Below are positions 63,690 through 64,000 of a stretch of DNA of 64,000 bases, piece after piece. The position numbers were made by a program, and so were the translations under genes. A model generated the notes under the pieces. The model was not told where the DNA came from, searched no databases, and was given only the letters and a program-made list of their open reading frames with translations. The stretch spans positions 44,456 through 108,455 of the forward strand of contig JAJYSJ010000010.1 in NCBI GenBank assembly GCA_021793645.1. Direction: 5' to 3'. The DNA is from Bacillota bacterium (GTDB lineage Bacteria > Bacillota > Sulfobacillia > JAJZYS01 > JAJYTV01). Each line of letters begins with the position of its first letter. The first letter of the stretch is position 1.

Positions 63690-64000
63690 CTGCACCGCAT
63701 TCCGGCCGAGGTCGAGGAGAACGTCCTCCGCTTCTATGCCGAGGTGATGCGAAAGTACCTCAGCGACCGGGACCTCATCCCGGCCGGTCGACTGAACGAA
63801 GTGTGCTTCTGACTTCGAGGCGCGGCCGCTCGAGGCCATGCTGGGTTTGAGAACGCGAAGCCGGCGATGTCCGCTGTCATCGCGGGCACCTCGGACTATC
63901 GGAAGAACCCGCGCCGGATCGATGCGGACTGGGTGCGCCGGATCACGGAGCACCGGCGCTTTGGCTTCGATGCCTTCGGATACCGGCTGGAGGAATGGGA
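63690..64000 (+). pseudogene. Sulfotransferase-family fragment, running off the window
   Basis: RIPAEVEENVLRFYAEVMRK then YLSDRDLIPAGRLNEVCF and, after frame changes, FEARPLEAMLG, SDYRKNPRRIDADWVRRI and FGFDAFGYRLEEW resemble the C-terminal third of sulfotransferase-3-type proteins. The PAPS-binding N-terminus is absent and at least two frame changes occur. It may continue past the window end. Confidence 0.6.

Overview
The window reads as a chromosomal segment of a high-GC Bacillota (Firmicutes) bacterium. The evidence is a glycine-type T-box leader in front of glyQ-glyS, the order glyQ-glyS-ppsR-ppdK-(unknown)-dgt-dnaG-rpoD, strong Shine-Dalgarno sequences, frequent GTG/TTG starts, and a Mn-catalase. 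I cannot name a genus from the sequence alone.

Layout. (1) 1-13.05 kb is a tightly packed housekeeping block: glycyl-tRNA synthetase, pyruvate phosphate dikinase and its regulator, a dNTPase, primase and the primary sigma factor, closed by a strong terminator and followed by a manganese catalase. Every gene here is intact. (2) 13.2-23.2 kb is mobile DNA. A VapBC pair and an integrase remnant lie left of an 8 kb element carrying three genes that resemble the gamma-mobile-trio (gmtY-gmtZ-gmtX), plus two cargo genes (a zinc-ribbon protein and an Mrr-like nuclease). The two ends of what looks like one tyrosine integrase gene lie on either side of this element. A RelBE-like pair follows. (3) 23.3-23.6 kb holds tRNA-Asn, tRNA-Met and tRNA-Val with their own promoter and terminator. 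A 28-bp copy of the tRNA-Val 3' part recurs 4 kb downstream and brackets a small island (HAD hydrolase, TetR, methyltransferase, VapBC). (4) 27.7-43.6 kb is a metabolic and transport region with heavy decay: threonine dehydratase, a frameshifted MocR regulator divergent from PaiB, an NAD-dependent reductase, an esterase, toxin-antitoxin genes, an ETF-QO pseudogene, a peptidoglycan-binding protein, a LysR/TDT chimera, an interrupted MFS exporter, a methyltransferase, a Lin0512-type protein, and a scrambled efflux adaptor/ABC pair. (5) 44-52.3 kb is a defence-like cluster: DndB-like DGQHR protein, an HNH-HIT fusion, two paralogous HNH nucleases (one broken) around a deoxyribosyltransferase/TIR-like protein, and a membrane-anchored Mrr nuclease. 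(6) 51.4-57.9 kb contains conjugation remnants (PrgI-like fragment, broken VirB4), a J-domain membrane protein, and an Ig-like/FIMAH surface protein. (7) 58-64 kb is toxin-antitoxin genes and transposon wreckage (IS3 and IS256 pieces, with an inversion and a 102-bp duplication), ending in a sulfotransferase fragment.

The most unusual signals are the gmt-like trio in an apparently Bacillota chromosome, and a family of inverted repeats of the form ACCTCTTGA-N7-TCAAGAGGT. These match the anticodon arm of tRNA-Val, keep a fixed 7-nt spacer of variable sequence, and fall in intergenic positions between accessory modules. They look like tyrosine-recombinase core sites. Many accessory genes carry single frameshifts or in-frame stops. 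Real decay is likely because the housekeeping block has none, but assembly error cannot be excluded from sequence alone.
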